A stretch of DNA of 64,000 bases, from assembly GCA_031216915.1 (NCBI GenBank), contig CM062296.1, positions 454,398,287 to 454,462,286 on the forward strand, written 5' to 3'. Shown here one piece after another: positions 46,854 through 58,937 of this stretch. A model generated the notes under the pieces. The model worked only from the letters and a program-made list of their open reading frames with translations. It had not been told where the DNA came from and did no database searches. Each line of letters starts with the position of its first letter. Positions within the stretch are counted from its first letter, which is position 1. The translations under genes and the position numbers were made by a program. This DNA is from Pictodentalium vernedei. Taxonomy: Eukaryota > Mollusca > Scaphopoda > Dentaliida > Dentaliidae.

Positions 46854-48375
46854 CTAGATCAAAAAGAAAGTATAATAAACTTTGAGGCGCACTTGTTTTA
46901 GTATTATATACTTTAATCCCCAACAAATTATTGTAAATTCATATTTCGAGCCTAGCTGTATAAATTTATTAATTTCAAGATTCTTACTGCTGTCAGCATC
47001 ACGTCAGAACGTCGCAATTCAGACATGGGGTGAAATGTAAACTTCATACATGCAGTCAATAGCGTGTATGTCCACCGTTTGCCTCGTTCGTGGCAAGCCG
47101 TCGACAGCGCATGGACCCGATAAGTCTCTGAATGCCACCCTGTGGTATTGCGTTCCACTCCTGCCATAAAACATTACGTAAATCGCTTAACGTTTGAAGA
47201 TCATGAAGTCATACCCGACGGTCGGATTGATCCCAAAGATGCTCCCTAGATTGGCGACAAATCTTGAGCAAGCGGAGGCCAGGGAAGAAGTTTGATGCTC
47301 TTCTCAAGAAAGTCACGACAGATACGCGCCACGTGACATCCGGCATTGCCTTGCTTGAATATCTGCAATCCAGTTGTTAGCTTTGAACAACGGGACAACA
47401 ACAGCGTTAAGAATTTAATTTCGTCCCTACGTCGCTGTCTATTCAGATTACCATCGATGAAGATCAACTGCGTTCGATAGTGCAAGGAAATTCCCGCCCA
47501 AACCGTTACACTACCCCCATCGAATTGGTCTCATTCCCGCACGCAAGCATCAGAAAACCGTTCTCCTCGCCAGCGATACACTCTTTCCCTGCCATTAGCG
47601 CGCCGTAGACAAAATCGTGATTCATCACTCACTCAAAAGAACTGTGCTCCAGCACTGCTGAGTCCAACAAACACGCTGACGTACCCATTCCATTCTGACG
47701 GTACGATGACGTTGGGTAAGGATTGGTCCGTGGTATGGACGCCTACTTCGGATGCCGTGTTCAGCGAGTCTGTTGCGAACAGTTTGTTCACTAGTTCTAT
47801 TGTTAGTTCTACCAGGAGTAATTGCTGCTGTCCTTGTCGCCGGAAGGAAGCGGTCCCGCAAGTAGGACGTCCTGATGTATCGATCCTGTGCAGGGGTCGT
47901 AACTCTTGGTCGACCTGAACGCGGTCGGTCGGCAGTAGATCCAGTGGTTCTATACCGTCCAATGAGACAGTAAATAGTGGCCACAGTGACTCCGAACTCA
48001 GTAGCGAGCTCATCTGGAGATATCCCAGCCTCAGGCATACCAATGGCACGCAGCCTCTGATTTTCGGTTAACCTTGGCATTCTTTAAAATGTCGTAAGAC
48101 AAAAACTAGCGTGTTTTCTCATTAACCCAGACTCTTTAGCACAACATAGCACAAAGAAAATCGTCGCTCACCCATTCAATTTGACATTCTCGGGTAGTAC
48201 GTGCTATTTTGAAATCCGTAGCAAAATTGTATGCGGTTGAGTGGACAACAACACCATGTTCTTAAACTCTTTGCACGACTTCTTGTTCACAAACATGCAA
48301 CATTAGAACTATTATATTTCATCCTTTATGCTATTTTTCACATTTGTTTCTATTATACTTTATTTTTGACTCCGC
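46854..48375 (-). mobile_element. Tc1-like transposon, 1.52 kb
   Basis: Imperfect inverted ends (AGATCAAAAAGAAAGTATAA at the left; complement of the right GAGTCAAAAATAAAGTATAA) lie in TATATA target sequence on both sides. The transposase fills the interior on the minus strand. It abuts the Tc1-like remnant to the left almost directly, so one inserted into the TA-rich edge of the other. Confidence 0.8.
47056..48080 (-). pseudogene. Tc1-like DDE transposase, disrupted
   Basis: Start MPRLTENQRLRAIGMPEAGI and FGVTVATIYCLIGRYRTTGS give the first helix-turn-helix. RPRSGRPRVTTPAQDRYI is the GRPR linker and second HTH. WTQQCWSTVLLS leads to the first catalytic Asp (SDESRF), which is thrown out of frame by a duplicated GTGA near 47,625. 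Later frames show RERVYRWRGERF, DGGSVTVWAGI, QLIFIDGNLN, LPWPPLAQDLSPIEHLWD (third catalytic residue E) and a C-terminus ending ANEANGGHTRY. Tc1-family length (about 340 codons). The family cuts and pastes at TA. Stops and frameshifts make this copy dead. Confidence 0.88.
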
Positions 48376-49990
48376 ATATATATAGGTAATAGGGCGTCAG
48401 CTTGAAAATAGGCGATACGTTATTTTAGATGTCGTGGAAATTCAAAACAAAATAATAATTTGTCACTCGTTTCGCAGTCCATCCGTATTTATGAACAATG
48501 CGTCGCAATTTTGAAACAAAACAAATGAAAAATTGTAACATTTTGTAGATATTTGTCGCCATCGAAAATAACATGTCACCTATTTTGAAGCTAAATTTCC
48601 CATTACTTTTATAGCACCTTAATTGCATATAGGATATAATGCAGACATCTGTGAAATGAATAAAAAATCTAGTCATATATTGTCACATTACCATGAAAAC
48701 CACAGAATTGCCAATGTTTATATACCTGTCTGACCCCAGTATACTCACCATAGGCATTTAATCTATTTAATCTATTATATTTTGTTTGACAGAGCACCGT
48801 GAGCTCTGTCAAACAAGATATATACAATAAATGGTCAGTTATACATATTTCTGTTAACTGAATAATCGCGTTAATTTTCCACTGGAAAATGGCTATTGCG
48901 TTAACAGGGTTTCACTGTATAGAGGCCGATATGTGTATGCTATTACAAAAGTGGTGCATTATGATTGGGTTGCCCTCAACTGTGGAATCTGTCTTTTCAA
49001 TGTGGATTCTTTTCAAAAAACGTATTCCAGTTGAAAAAGCTATACCATTTCGACAGGTCGTTTCTGTGAAATAGGGGATCTTAAGTTCGTTGCGATTCTA
49101 TTGGAAACTTATGGTTCCTGTCCATCAAATCTTGGTTCACAAATTTGTACAAATTCGCGACTCATTGCACAGATCCTTCATCTCTAACTTCAATGCTTCA
49201 TTTTTGTTAAAAGCAAGGCGCGTAGATATGGTGAACCTAAATTTATTAGTCTGGTCAATATAACGTTTGACCGCCAGAAAATTCATAGATGTTTTTATGC
49301 TGTAAGATAGCAGTTAAGAACATACTAAACGTTTACCACATTTGGTCAACCTCAAGCAGAAAATTAGATCATACTCAATGTAGCTACTGCGGATGTACTA
49401 CAATTTACTACAAACTTGTTAATGGTTGTTTATGGTACCATAAAGCTTAACTGACCAAGAAAAATTTCAAAAATACATCGTTATGACGTAGTTCTAAGGC
49501 CTTGTACTCTACGCACATTTAGGAATACTTAATGTACTACAGACTTCCTAATGTTGGGTTTTAAACCCTATAAATGTATTATATATCGTTAGGAATATGA
49601 TACCATTGAGTCTAATAGGCCTATAAAAATTTCAAGGAAATATCAGTATGATATAGTATTAAGTCAGTGTGAAGAAAAACATGATATGCTGAAATTATCA
49701 AGATGGACTACAAACTTGCCTCATAATAAAACACAGGTTTCACCACACTGCGCCAAATGCTGCAATTCAGAAATAAGTTTAGAGAGTTCTGTTCTCATGA
49801 TACACTCATTTCCACCCCTGGTTCTAACGCATACCCTAACAGCTAACCCATTCAGAGCCCATTGGTTACACGTCGTGCACGAGAAAGGCAATGAAATAGA
49901 ACAATTTTTTTAAACTATTGAAAGCGCCGAATGCATTTACATTTGCTTTTGCATTGTCACAAGAAATTGACTTTGCAACTGACTGGGGGA
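48376..49990. other. 1.6 kb without recognised genes
   Basis: A hairpin with 20-nt arms (TTGTTTGACAGAGC and GCTCTGTCAAACAA, one mismatch further out) spans 48,776-48,822. Weak repeats of a CTACARACTT motif occur near 49,409, 49,535 and 49,706. Otherwise AT-rich unique sequence; the frame at 49,686-49,913 has no recognised feature. Confidence 0.55.
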
Positions 49991-50017
49991 AATTACCCTC
50001 TTGTTACTAATACTGTC

Positions 50018-52560
50018 CTATTGCACCAACCATAAAGAAGATTTTTTTTCACGTGAGTTCATCAACATTGTAATCCTTTGAGGAAACATCAACAACTGTA
50101 TCACTGTGGGATGTAACATGACTGGACTCAATTTGGCTCGATCAACATGCAATATTGGAAGGCAACCCATACTTTCTACATCTGCACTTGGTGTTACTGC
50201 AGCCTTTTGCACAGTTACAATAAATAACCTTGGGGAGATTCTCTGGAGCTAGTTTCTGGTCCATAATAAATGGTAACAAGTGGTCACCCTCCTCACATGG
50301 CCAACCCCACAGTCTTTAGGGTCCATGTTTCCGTCTATGCTAATCCACACCATAATTTGATTATATGCTCGAAGGCAATGGAACTTTGCAGCAGATTTGA
50401 GTAGAGTCAGTCTTTCTGGCTTGACAAACTACTTGGCTGAAGTCACCTCTTTTTAGCAAGCAACTTATTGCGAACATTACCAACTGATATTCCAGATTTT
50501 CCTCCAAGCAATGATACAAACACCTCATCACTTAAATTCTCTTTAAATGTAGGGTTTTGACCAGGCGAAGGATATACACTTTCTTGAGAATCACCATTCA
50601 TCGACTTCTGGAAAACAGCCTTTTCCCCAACTCCATATAGCCTGGAGGCACTATCGCACCCACTAAATGCGTGTACAAAGGCTAATTGGATACATACCCC
50701 CCCCCCCCCCCCCCCCTTAGCATTTGCTTTAGATAGTTGACGTCATAAATGTGCTTGAAATTCGTTTTGTCAGAAAGGAAGTAGAGTATTTTTTGTACTT
50801 TGTATTCGCATGATGCAGAATCAGAACTAGCAGGTCAGTGTCTTCTCCTGTAATTGTTGTCAGCTAAAACTTTGCATCCTCTGTTGCCGCTATGACAATG
50901 TCTGCATCAGCATCTGAAGAGGCATGAGTGACACGGCATCCTTTGCCCTCAAGTTTGTCGCTAATTCGGTTTATAAATGCTTGCTTATTTGAGTTTCTCC
51001 ATAGAAACTTGTTCATTTTCCCCGAGGGTAACACACGACTGGAAGTAAAATGGAAAGCTGGTTGCACTTTCTGTTTCCTTCGCTAATGTTAATTATCCTT
51101 GATGGCGGGTCGACAAAGTATCCGTCAAAGACCACTGTTGCTTGGCTATAATTTGAAACTGTAAGATGATGGAACAGGGACTCTCCATCTAGGACAAAGT
51201 GCTCAGTCTGAGGTATTGTGTCTTTGATAATTGCGTTGCTTGGGGAACAACCGGGATATTCGTGGATGGCCTTCTCCAGCTGGGTTTTGTCGGCCTCCAG
51301 GAACACATTTGGCTTCAAATAATGCCGATGAGTATGGACTTATCTCAAACTCTATGACATCTTGAAGTATCAAATCTCCAACTTGTGATACAACAAGGGA
51401 CTTTTGGAATAATAGGGCCGAGTCAATTTTTGTTTATTGTTTATTTTCACGGAAGATACAGCACCTAATGTCTTAACCGTATCTTTCCTTTTGAAGGAAT
51501 ATGTGAATATTGGTTGTCCAACTCTTTTGACAATAGCCTTTCCTAAACTTTCATACTCATGGACGTTCACCTCATCATTGGGTACTACACCAGTTACAAC
51601 ATTCCATAAAGTAGGGTCGGCTGTGAATGGATTGCATTCCTTTAGTTCTTGGAACAATTTTTATTTGTTCAATTGGCCTTTTTTCACCCTCGACGTGATG
51701 TACTATGCTGTTCACAGGTTTAGTTTAAACATATTTTATTGTCATTAGATTGAAAACTGACCAAAGGATTGGAACACAAGTTATTAAACTTATATAAGTT
51801 CCTCTCCTAAAACATTCAATGGCAGCTAACAAAAATATACGAGAACAAACCAAACAAAAAAAAAAACAAACAAAAAAACCCCCATTTTTATCTACAATAC
51901 AATAAACATGCTTCAAACCAATTCATAGTAGCTGGAGAGAAGTGAAAGACACGGCATGCAGGTATGGGATAAGATGGTATAAAGCAAAAGAAAGGAGGAT
52001 AGTTGAGTGTTGTTTTTTTATCGTACGGATGCAGCCATCGCAAGTCATCACCGAGCCTTAACTTAATGTTGGAGAGAAGGCACACCAAAAAGGGGTATGG
52101 TTGACCTGTTCACAGGTGCTGTATGAATGGTTTGTGAACTCCTGCATTGCACTGTTGTATGTAACGGATACTGTGGAAGATAGAGTCCAGATTGCCCTTT
52201 GCTGACCTGTCATACCACTGCTAATAGTCAATATACCAGTACTTTTTAGTGGTCGCATAAGGGTCTGCGCGATTGTAAGATCAGACTCAAGGCCTGTCCA
52301 GAATTGATGACATAAAGCCCCTTCTCAAATTTTGTTAGAATGTCTGGATGTTTTAATCCTAGATGATCCATTGTCTGAAGTTACAGATATAGCTACTTCA
52401 GGTAGTTGAAGTGGCCAGCTGCAGAAAATATCGGAATGTAGTCTGAGACAGTACCACGGTGGAGTCTGTGTGACCCAGTACGATCAGCTCTCATCAAAGA
52501 CCGCGCTGGTACTCATAGGTTTCGATAACCAACCCAGAGTTGTCTGGTCTTTGAAGAGGC
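50018..52560 (-). pseudogene. Decayed copy of a large uncharacterised animal protein family
   Basis: Several minus-strand frames carry pieces of one family in the right order. They run from an N-terminal block (RTGSHRLH, FSAAGHFNYLK, HPDILTKFEKG-like), through FTADPTLWNVVTGVVP and HHLTVSNYSQATVVFDGYFV, to FVHAFSGCDSASR and LLKSAAKFHCLRAYNQIMVW. In the family these correspond to the conserved RAERTGNW, DPxLW, VVFDxY, GCDTTS and xRANYQxxVW blocks found in hundreds of near-identical proteins of cnidarians, molluscs and hemichordates, probably carried by a mobile element (inference). The copy is broken in many places and interrupted by a C homopolymer. Function unknown. Confidence 0.6.
50697..50716. 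repeat. Run of 20 C
   Basis: Homopolymer inside the decayed gene copy at 50,018-52,560. Confidence 0.9.
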
Positions 52561-52929
52561 AAACATACTAGACTTTCCTGACTGAATAGCTTCTTCAGTT
52601 TTCTTGAGATCACGTAGATTATGCAGGGATTCGGGTGGAATTTGACCAAAAAAATGCAGTGATCTGTCACATTTATTTGTTTGATACTGTAAAATACATT
52701 TACTTATGAAAATAATTCAACCGATTTTTTACATGTACCAGCATCTTGATCAACATACACACTGAATATAATGAATTATTAGGTTATGCAAATGTAACAA
52801 AAATCAACAGCGCTCTTTTTCCGAAGCTTCCGGCATTTGGGCCAATATCAACGATATGACTGGATGACAATGCAATTACATCTTACTCGTTCGGTCAGCA
52901 TATATCATGCCCCTACAACACGCGGACGA
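52561..52929. other. Spacer without features
   Basis: Left flank of the dispersed-repeat cluster. I see no gene or repeat here. Confidence 0.4.
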
Positions 52930-53480
52930 CTGATCATAAGTGGCAGACTATACTTGCCTGAAGATATGACAGAACCCCGAACATTCTTTTTTCATTTGTT
53001 ATGGAAACATTATAACCGCTATGGATCCTTTCATCTTTCACTCCATTCCTGGAGGTGGTTGTCTACCCCTAGGAAAGCGAGTGTTGGTCCTGCGTCCTCT
53101 TCGAACCCCCTTTTCGTAAATGTTCTCAGAATATATCGAGGTCCGGCCAAACAGGATAAATAGCAGGCCTGTCCCCGAAGCAGGGAAGTTCAGGTTTTGA
53201 TGGCATCCTGTCAAAGGCTGTTTTTTTCTGCACAAGTGATCAAACCTGAATCCGAACCGGTCCGTCCTTGAACAACCAGACGAGCCCTAGATTATACATG
53301 CCCAGACTGTTCCAACCAACCAAATAACACAAAAGTGGCAGATTATACTTGCCTGAAGATCAGCCGCACTGATCACAAAGAACTAAAACACAGAAAAGCC
53401 CGATGGTGACTGTACTTGCCCGTGACGGATCTAACAATTATACAAATAAGTGGCAGACTATACCTGAAAAAGAATACCAT
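52930..53480 (-). repeat. Cluster of three copies of the AGTGGCAGACTATACTTGCC repeat
   Basis: AAGTGGCAGACTATACTTGC occurs at 52,938 and, with small changes, at 53,334 and 53,450 (plus strand). On the minus strand the 53,334 copy is followed about 165 bp on by GAACTTCCCTGCTTCGGGGA, matching the layout at 38,576-38,795. In three of the four places the plus-strand or minus-strand frame reads SGRLYLPE or SGRLYL. The open frames 52,837-53,163 and 53,416-53,703 include it but have no other recognised content. Confidence 0.65.
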
Positions 53481-53985
53481 AAACACCAGAACCTTTCTCT
53501 CCAACACACTTCCCTTCTCTGTTGCATCCGGGCATGATGTTGATTTGCACATATGCGTCTTTGTCGCGCTAAACCATTCATTCTGGATAATCAGAGAACC
53601 ACATTTTGTTTCGAAGTTCTTAAATGGTGTGGAGAAAGAGACAAAACTATCTCAGTTGGCGGGGATGAATCCGCCGGAGCAGTACTCTTCAAGGTGTATT
53701 TGAGGATACGGAATGTACTGGGAGAAATAAAGTGCAAGTGACTGAGGAATATTTAATTGAATGCACAAAGTTAACGTGGAGAAGAAAGGGTGTTGTTAAC
53801 CACGTCCGTGATAACGGTATAAAAGCTGACCCAGGACTTGTATTCCGTTAAAAACTAACTGTTCTATCTTTGTAAACGCAGAAATTGTGTTTAACGATGT
53901 CTGTCGCAATATTATTACATCTGGTCGCGGGGGCGAGCTATAACGAACTATAAAAGCTCATTAAAACCCAGGAATTGTGTTTTAA

Positions 53986-54229
53986 CCCTTTACCTAACAT
54001 GAAAAGCAGACGACTCTTGCAAATAAAATTCTTGAATAACTAATTTTTTTTATTTTTTGTCTCAAAAACATAGGTTATGACCCCCCGTTGGAACGAGCTC
54101 GACGAGCTCGTTCCAACGAGGGGTCATAACCTATGTTTTTGAGACAAAAAATGAAAAAAATAATGAAAATTAATTGGCGATTTTTGAGAATAGCGCTGGC
54201 CGGTTTTTGCCGTTACGTTGGGTAAAGGG
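53986..54229 (+). mobile_element. 244-bp piggyBac-type MITE, copy 2
   Basis: TTAA flanks at 53,982-53,985 and 54,230-54,233. Ends CCCTTTACCTAACATG and CGTTACGTTGGGTAAAGGG. The centre is an almost perfect palindrome of about 57-nt arms from TATTTTTTGTCTCAAAAACA through GGAACGAGCTCG, with a single central A. Same length and orientation as the copy at 46,347. Confidence 0.95.
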
Positions 54230-55949
54230 TTAACCACGTCTGTTGCAATGTCACACAGTCTCTGATGGGGTGTCTATCCATAACAAACTATGTACGTTTA
54301 TTTGAAGGCCAGGAGTTGTATTTTACTACAACTGTATATGTTATAAAGTCCACCAGTACGTGGATATTTATTGAAAACAGTGACAATTTGAATGTGCAGT
54401 AATGACTGGATTATACGGATTTATTTTTTTCCTGAAACTGGATTTACGAATTTGAAATAGTGACGTGGATGTTATTTTTGGATTATATGTCGGTGCTATA
54501 CATCGCTAATTGTTTGACAGCAAGACATCAGCTCAATGTTTTCATGTCAAGTTTCATAACCAGCTAAGCATTCTACGATTCACACCCCTTAAAATATTCA
54601 TTCCTTCATAACTATATTCCCGAAGTTGCTAGCGTTCACTTCTTGGGCGGTTCGATAACCCCCTTTCTAGCGTAACAATCGGTCGGACCAGCGTTAATCA
54701 CTAAACTAAAATCGCCATCCAAATTTGAACCCAAACATGTCTTCTGGCACAAAATTTGAACGAACTCACTGAGCTCGTTCCAGCGAGGGATCATGAATTA
54801 TATTTCGAAATTAAAACAGGAAAATAAAAAAAATAGCCACCCATGCCCTCTGCTGGTCATATTTGATAACGTTATTACAAAATGTAACCAGGCGCGTAGC
54901 TAGGATTCAATAATAGAGGGGGAGGTGCCCAACCTGTGTTTTAATGGGTGGGGAAACAAACTTGATATTTGGAAGGAAGGCTGCTGTAGAGGAAGTTCGG
55001 GGTCCTCCGAATAGTCTTAACCATTACTATAGGGTCGTTACCCTCTCCCTTCGGGACGAGTGTGTAACGACCGGAGGGTCATAGGCCACCTCTGAGAAAG
55101 GTTTGCAAAATTCAGTGCCATAAGAGCGAATCTGCGGCTTTTGTAGCGTAAGAAGGCGTATACTGGAGACCATTTTATGTTCTATATTATGCGAAACCCG
55201 CATTGTCGTTGTACGTAACACAAGGTCAAGGCGACATTGGAATCCTACACAAATTAAAAAATAAAATGAAATAATCTTTGTTTTCCTTTCATGTAAGCTA
55301 GTCTCAAGAGCCACAACTTAAAAGTTATTCTTTGGTGGAGAAGTGAGGGAAAATGGCAAGTTGTGATCACAGTGCCTCCAGATTTTTCCGATTTGTGAAG
55401 TAGGGTGTCAACATGTTATTCCCAATATGTAACTTTTGTTTGAACGAACGTACTTGTGAAAGTTTTTACTTGCCTATTAGGTAATTTCTGGGGATAAAGG
55501 GGGTCGTGGTGGCCACTCTTACGAAGAAAAACATTAGAAACAAGAAAATGTTCCGAAAACTCATCTCAGATCAAATGTTCAATTGCACGCCAATTCTTAG
55601 CTTACTCGTACCGCTCTAACGAATCTCCAACCCCTACTCCGATGCTGCGAAATTTTTCCATCGAAAATTGTACATAAAAAGCGACCATCTAAGGCTAAAC
55701 AAAATTAAATAATTGATTCTCAGGCAATTTCTTTTTAAAACGAATGAGGAAGGGCGATTTCTATTTTTATTTTTTATTCCTGATGGAAAGGTCGCTGATG
55801 CCTAAAATCCAGTTGTGAGAGCCTAAAATTAAATACCAGAGCTTCTATGTTGATTTCACTGATAGTTTTGTTGTAACAGTGATCATACAATACAAAATCA
55901 ATATAGAACAACTAAAATGGAGATCAAAAATAATAAGGAGTTTCTTTAA
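54230..55949. other. Spacer with an ancient MITE trace
   Basis: 54,755-54,840 (GAACGAACTCACTGAGCTCG, TTCCAGCGAGGGATCAT, AATAAAAAAAATAG) is a heavily diverged piece of the 244-bp MITE. 55,012-55,085 has GGGTCGTTACCCTC and GTAACGACCGGAGGGTCATA, another small foldback. No gene recognised; the minus frame 55,314-55,027 has no known motif. Confidence 0.55.
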
Positions 55950-56170
55950 CTGGTTGAGGGCTAGAAGACAGAATCAGACCTTTAAAAAATAAGGGTACCA
56001 GTACCCATGTTTTGTATTCAGTCAAAGGTAAATAACAGTTTGTTTATACAAATCTGTTCTATTACAAATTATTGGAGAATGCCTGTTGGCACTATCCAAT
56101 AATTTGTAATAAAACAATTTTTGATGAGCAAATTTAGACCGCTAAAAATAATCATCTAGGTCTCAACCAG
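55950..56170. mobile_element. 221-bp TTAA MITE with internal hairpin
   Basis: TTAA at 55,946-55,949 and 56,171-56,174. Inverted ends CTGGTTGAG. The interior carries a hairpin with perfect 16-bp arms (ATTACAAATTATTGGA at 56,061 and TCCAATAATTTGTAAT at 56,095) and a GGGTACCAGTACCC near-palindrome. Ends differ from the CCCTTT family, so it is another TTAA lineage. Confidence 0.8.
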
Positions 56171-57500
56171 TTAAATAAATAGTTATTTTCTAAAAAACAT
56201 ATAGGAATCGTATCGCATTTCGCGAAGAGAATAGCAATACTGTATCAATGTATACGACACATTACATCGCAAATCGCGATGTGATACCGCTAAAATCGCA
56301 CCCTTTGATAGTTTTATGCATTTTGAATTTTGCCTCCAAAATAAATACGACGAATGCGGGTCGAAAAAAAACGAATGCGCGGGTGACTGAGAATCAACAG
56401 ATTAATGCTCTTTAGTCTTAACGTTGTTGTAATAAACTTCTTTCATTTGAAAACTGAGTCATCTGATAAACTTTCAATCCACAAGTAAAGTAGTTCACAT
56501 TTTTAGCGCCCATATTAACTAATACCCAGGTCACTATAGTAGTAAACATATCGGCGAATCGACTCCTTCGCAAATGTAGAAAAGCAGGTCGAACACGAGT
56601 CACGTGGCGTAGAGTTTAACAAAAATACCCAATTTAACCATCCCTTCGGGGAACATCAGTTCGGCCGAATAGTTCTCAAGGCGGTTTGGATCTGCGAGCC
56701 AATAGCGTCCCCAGTCCTGCCGGCACAATCGGCTGACGTTTCGGGGACGCCATCGGCAAAAGTTCGACCTGCAGACACATTATTTAGGCTCGAATGTGGA
56801 CTCAATTGCGTAATGCTTTGCGGACGTAACAGACTTGCGAGCGCAATCTTTCTCGTGGGCCTATTCGATCGAAACAAATATCACACGCAATCAATTCATT
56901 CTGACCACGTAGTTTCTATAGTTAAAAAAACTGTCCCCAGATAATCTGTAATAGAATATTTGTACGACACAATTGAATAAAAAGTACGCGACCCGACTTA
57001 TAAAAAGTATTACACTTCTCAAACCAGAAAAATAGAAGAACGTCGCTGTGCGAATTGACATTCAGAAGCAATGTTATTCAAACTACACCGAATCAATCAG
57101 TGATAAATGTAATTGTTAGAGAAAACACTTGGAAATGCCAAGGCACGTCTTGTTGCTTAGCATGAAAAGTCTCTCTCTCATTAGAGATAGCATAATGTGA
57201 TAATAACAAAAACGATGCACCGCGCAGACGTTTTATCTCTTAATAAAACGACGAACGCTATCGAAAAAATCAATGATTTATTTTTGTTCAAGAACTTGAC
57301 AAAATCAAGCGCTCCTGGTAAAAGCCTTCTCCAGTGTACTTGGTGTTGGAAAAAAATGCTTATATCGATAATTAGTGTGTGCGTTAGTCAGAACGTCTAA
57401 ACCAATTTATATACATTATAAAGATACAGCCAAGCTATAACTTGATTAGTCTGTTTAAAGTGTTCGTCATTACAATTAACTCGTACAGTACACTCATTAC
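56171..57500. other. Spacer, no gene recognised
   Basis: 56,650-56,880 is richer in G+C than its surroundings and has a 73-codon minus-strand frame of unknown nature. No repeat or transposon motif was found. Confidence 0.45.
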
Positions 57501-57571
57501 GAAAGTAGAAAGAGAATTTTGACAGGGTCGCGACTTGGTCGCGATCCGGTTAAAATTCTCTATCTGCTTTC
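57501..57571 (+). ncRNA. 71-nt miRNA-like hairpin
   Basis: The left arm GAAAGTAGAAAGAGAATTTT continues into GACAGGGTCGCGAC. The loop is TTG. The right arm GTCGCGATCCGGTTAAAATT continues into CTCTATCTGCTTTC. The 34-nt arms pair with 29 Watson-Crick pairs, three G-U pairs and two mismatches when read on the plus strand; on the minus strand the G-U pairs become A-C, so the plus strand is the better folder. No TIR or TTAA flanks are visible, so it is not obviously a MITE. The loop is shorter than usual for a pre-miRNA. Transcription is unproven. Confidence 0.4.
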
Positions 57572-58255
57572 CCTCACATAACAGTGCAGAATCCCACCTG
57601 TCGAAACACAAATTCGAAAACATAGCATCTTAGATTTTATTTTCGTTCGTTTTTTTTATGATTCTGTCTTCATTTTACAATATTTTATTTATAAAAGTTC
57701 AAGCCACCAGTGTAAGTTTGTCGCAACCAGACCACGGTCTGCGACATTACAGTACTGTGTCTTTAACACTGAAGGTCATGTTCACAAAAAATACAAGTCT
57801 TTATTATGAAGCGGTTTGATATTTCTATTACATATTCTGGACATATCTTAAATGTCGAGCGCAACGTTGAATTTCCAGTAAGCTCGATTCTCGACAAACA
57901 GTTGCGATTTAAGTAATGACTGGTTGGCCGCCTAAACGAAATTATTAACACTGAAGCGGTGGAACACATATTCTGAGGAATTATCAAATTCTGGCTGCAT
58001 TGTTAAATTTCCGGTAGACCAAAACTGATTCTTAACGAATCACATAGTCGCATCTTGAAAGAGAACTTTAATCTGACAAATAATTAGCACCTAGGAGAGA
58101 ATCAACAATCAAAAAACAAATACCACAAAATGATCCAAAAGTTCGCGAATTTACACTGATTGGTGGGGCACCAATAAAACAATCAATGATCAGAATACTT
58201 TAAAGGTGGTAATTCTCATTTTTTTCACAAAAAAACAGGAAACATAACCTGGGGT
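57572..58255. other. Spacer, no gene recognised
   Basis: AT-rich unique sequence; frames are short and without motifs. Confidence 0.45.
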
Positions 58256-58316
58256 CTACTGACCGTAACATTGTTTAAACTTCATTCGCTTTCTACATAA
58301 TATAAATTATTGGCTG
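58256..58316 (+). repeat. Inverted pair, left member
   Basis: CTGACCGTAACATTGTTTAA through ATATAAATTATTGGCT is repeated in reverse complement at 61,384-61,442 with about 5 differences in 58 bp. The two enclose 3.07 kb containing a SINE and a Tc1-like element. Confidence 0.85.
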
Positions 58317-58532
58317 ACGGAATATTCACTATGTAATGAGTATTCAAGTCTGCTCCCAAATACTGTTTGTTGGTCTTATATATTTTCTATTTCAGTTAAC
58401 GGAATGTCTTTGATTAAATATGCTTGAGAGGGCATTGCTTTTAGTTTGTTTGAATAACGACGCAGTCATGTATTCCAACACGTTTGTTCTACCAGAATTT
58501 GGCATAAAATGTCTTGAAGTTCGCAAACATAC

Positions 58533-58724
58533 ATGGATAGTTTCACATATTGGACAACGGTAACAGTCACCTTCATACTGTTACATAATGTCATTGAGAG
58601 CGATGCGTTGGATCATAACGATTTTCCAGTTTTCAAATTCAACACCAGGAACCAATATTATAAAACATTTACAACTGCATTTTACAGAATTGTATTTTCC
58701 CTCTCTGACTACAAATGGCGGTAA
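58533..58724 (+). CDS. Possible signal-peptide first exon
   Basis: ATG opens MDSFTYWTTVTVTFILLHNV then IESDALDHNDFPVFKFNTR, a good signal-peptide profile (short polar start, hydrophobic core, small/polar residues after). The remainder of the frame (from about 58,655) is a foldback repeat and so is probably not original coding sequence. No donor GT follows where the unique part ends. No family recognised; chance is quite possible. Confidence 0.25.
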   Translation: MDSFTYWTTVTVTFILLHNVIESDALDHNDFPVFKFNTRNQYYKTFTTAFYRIVFSLSDYKWR

Positions 58725-58855
58725 TGAATTATTATTGTTGTATCAGACGTGGCAATTTACCGTCTTTTAAAGTACAAATAAATCAGTTCGGTCATTTATA
58801 TTCACATGTGGAAAATACAATTCTGAAGAATACAATTGTAAATGTTTTATTGTAC
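58655..58855. repeat. 201-bp foldback element, 48-nt arms
   Basis: CAATATTATAAAACATTTAC... CAGAATTGTATTTTCC (58,655-58,702) is inverted at 58,808-58,855 with about eight differences. A related arm lies near 44,130. No target duplication identified. Confidence 0.8.
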
Positions 58856-58937
58856 TGAACCCTGGCAGATGATGAAAGTAATTTACTCCTGACTGCTCAC
58901 CACAATGACTTACTGGACCGGAATCCAGTATCAAGAT

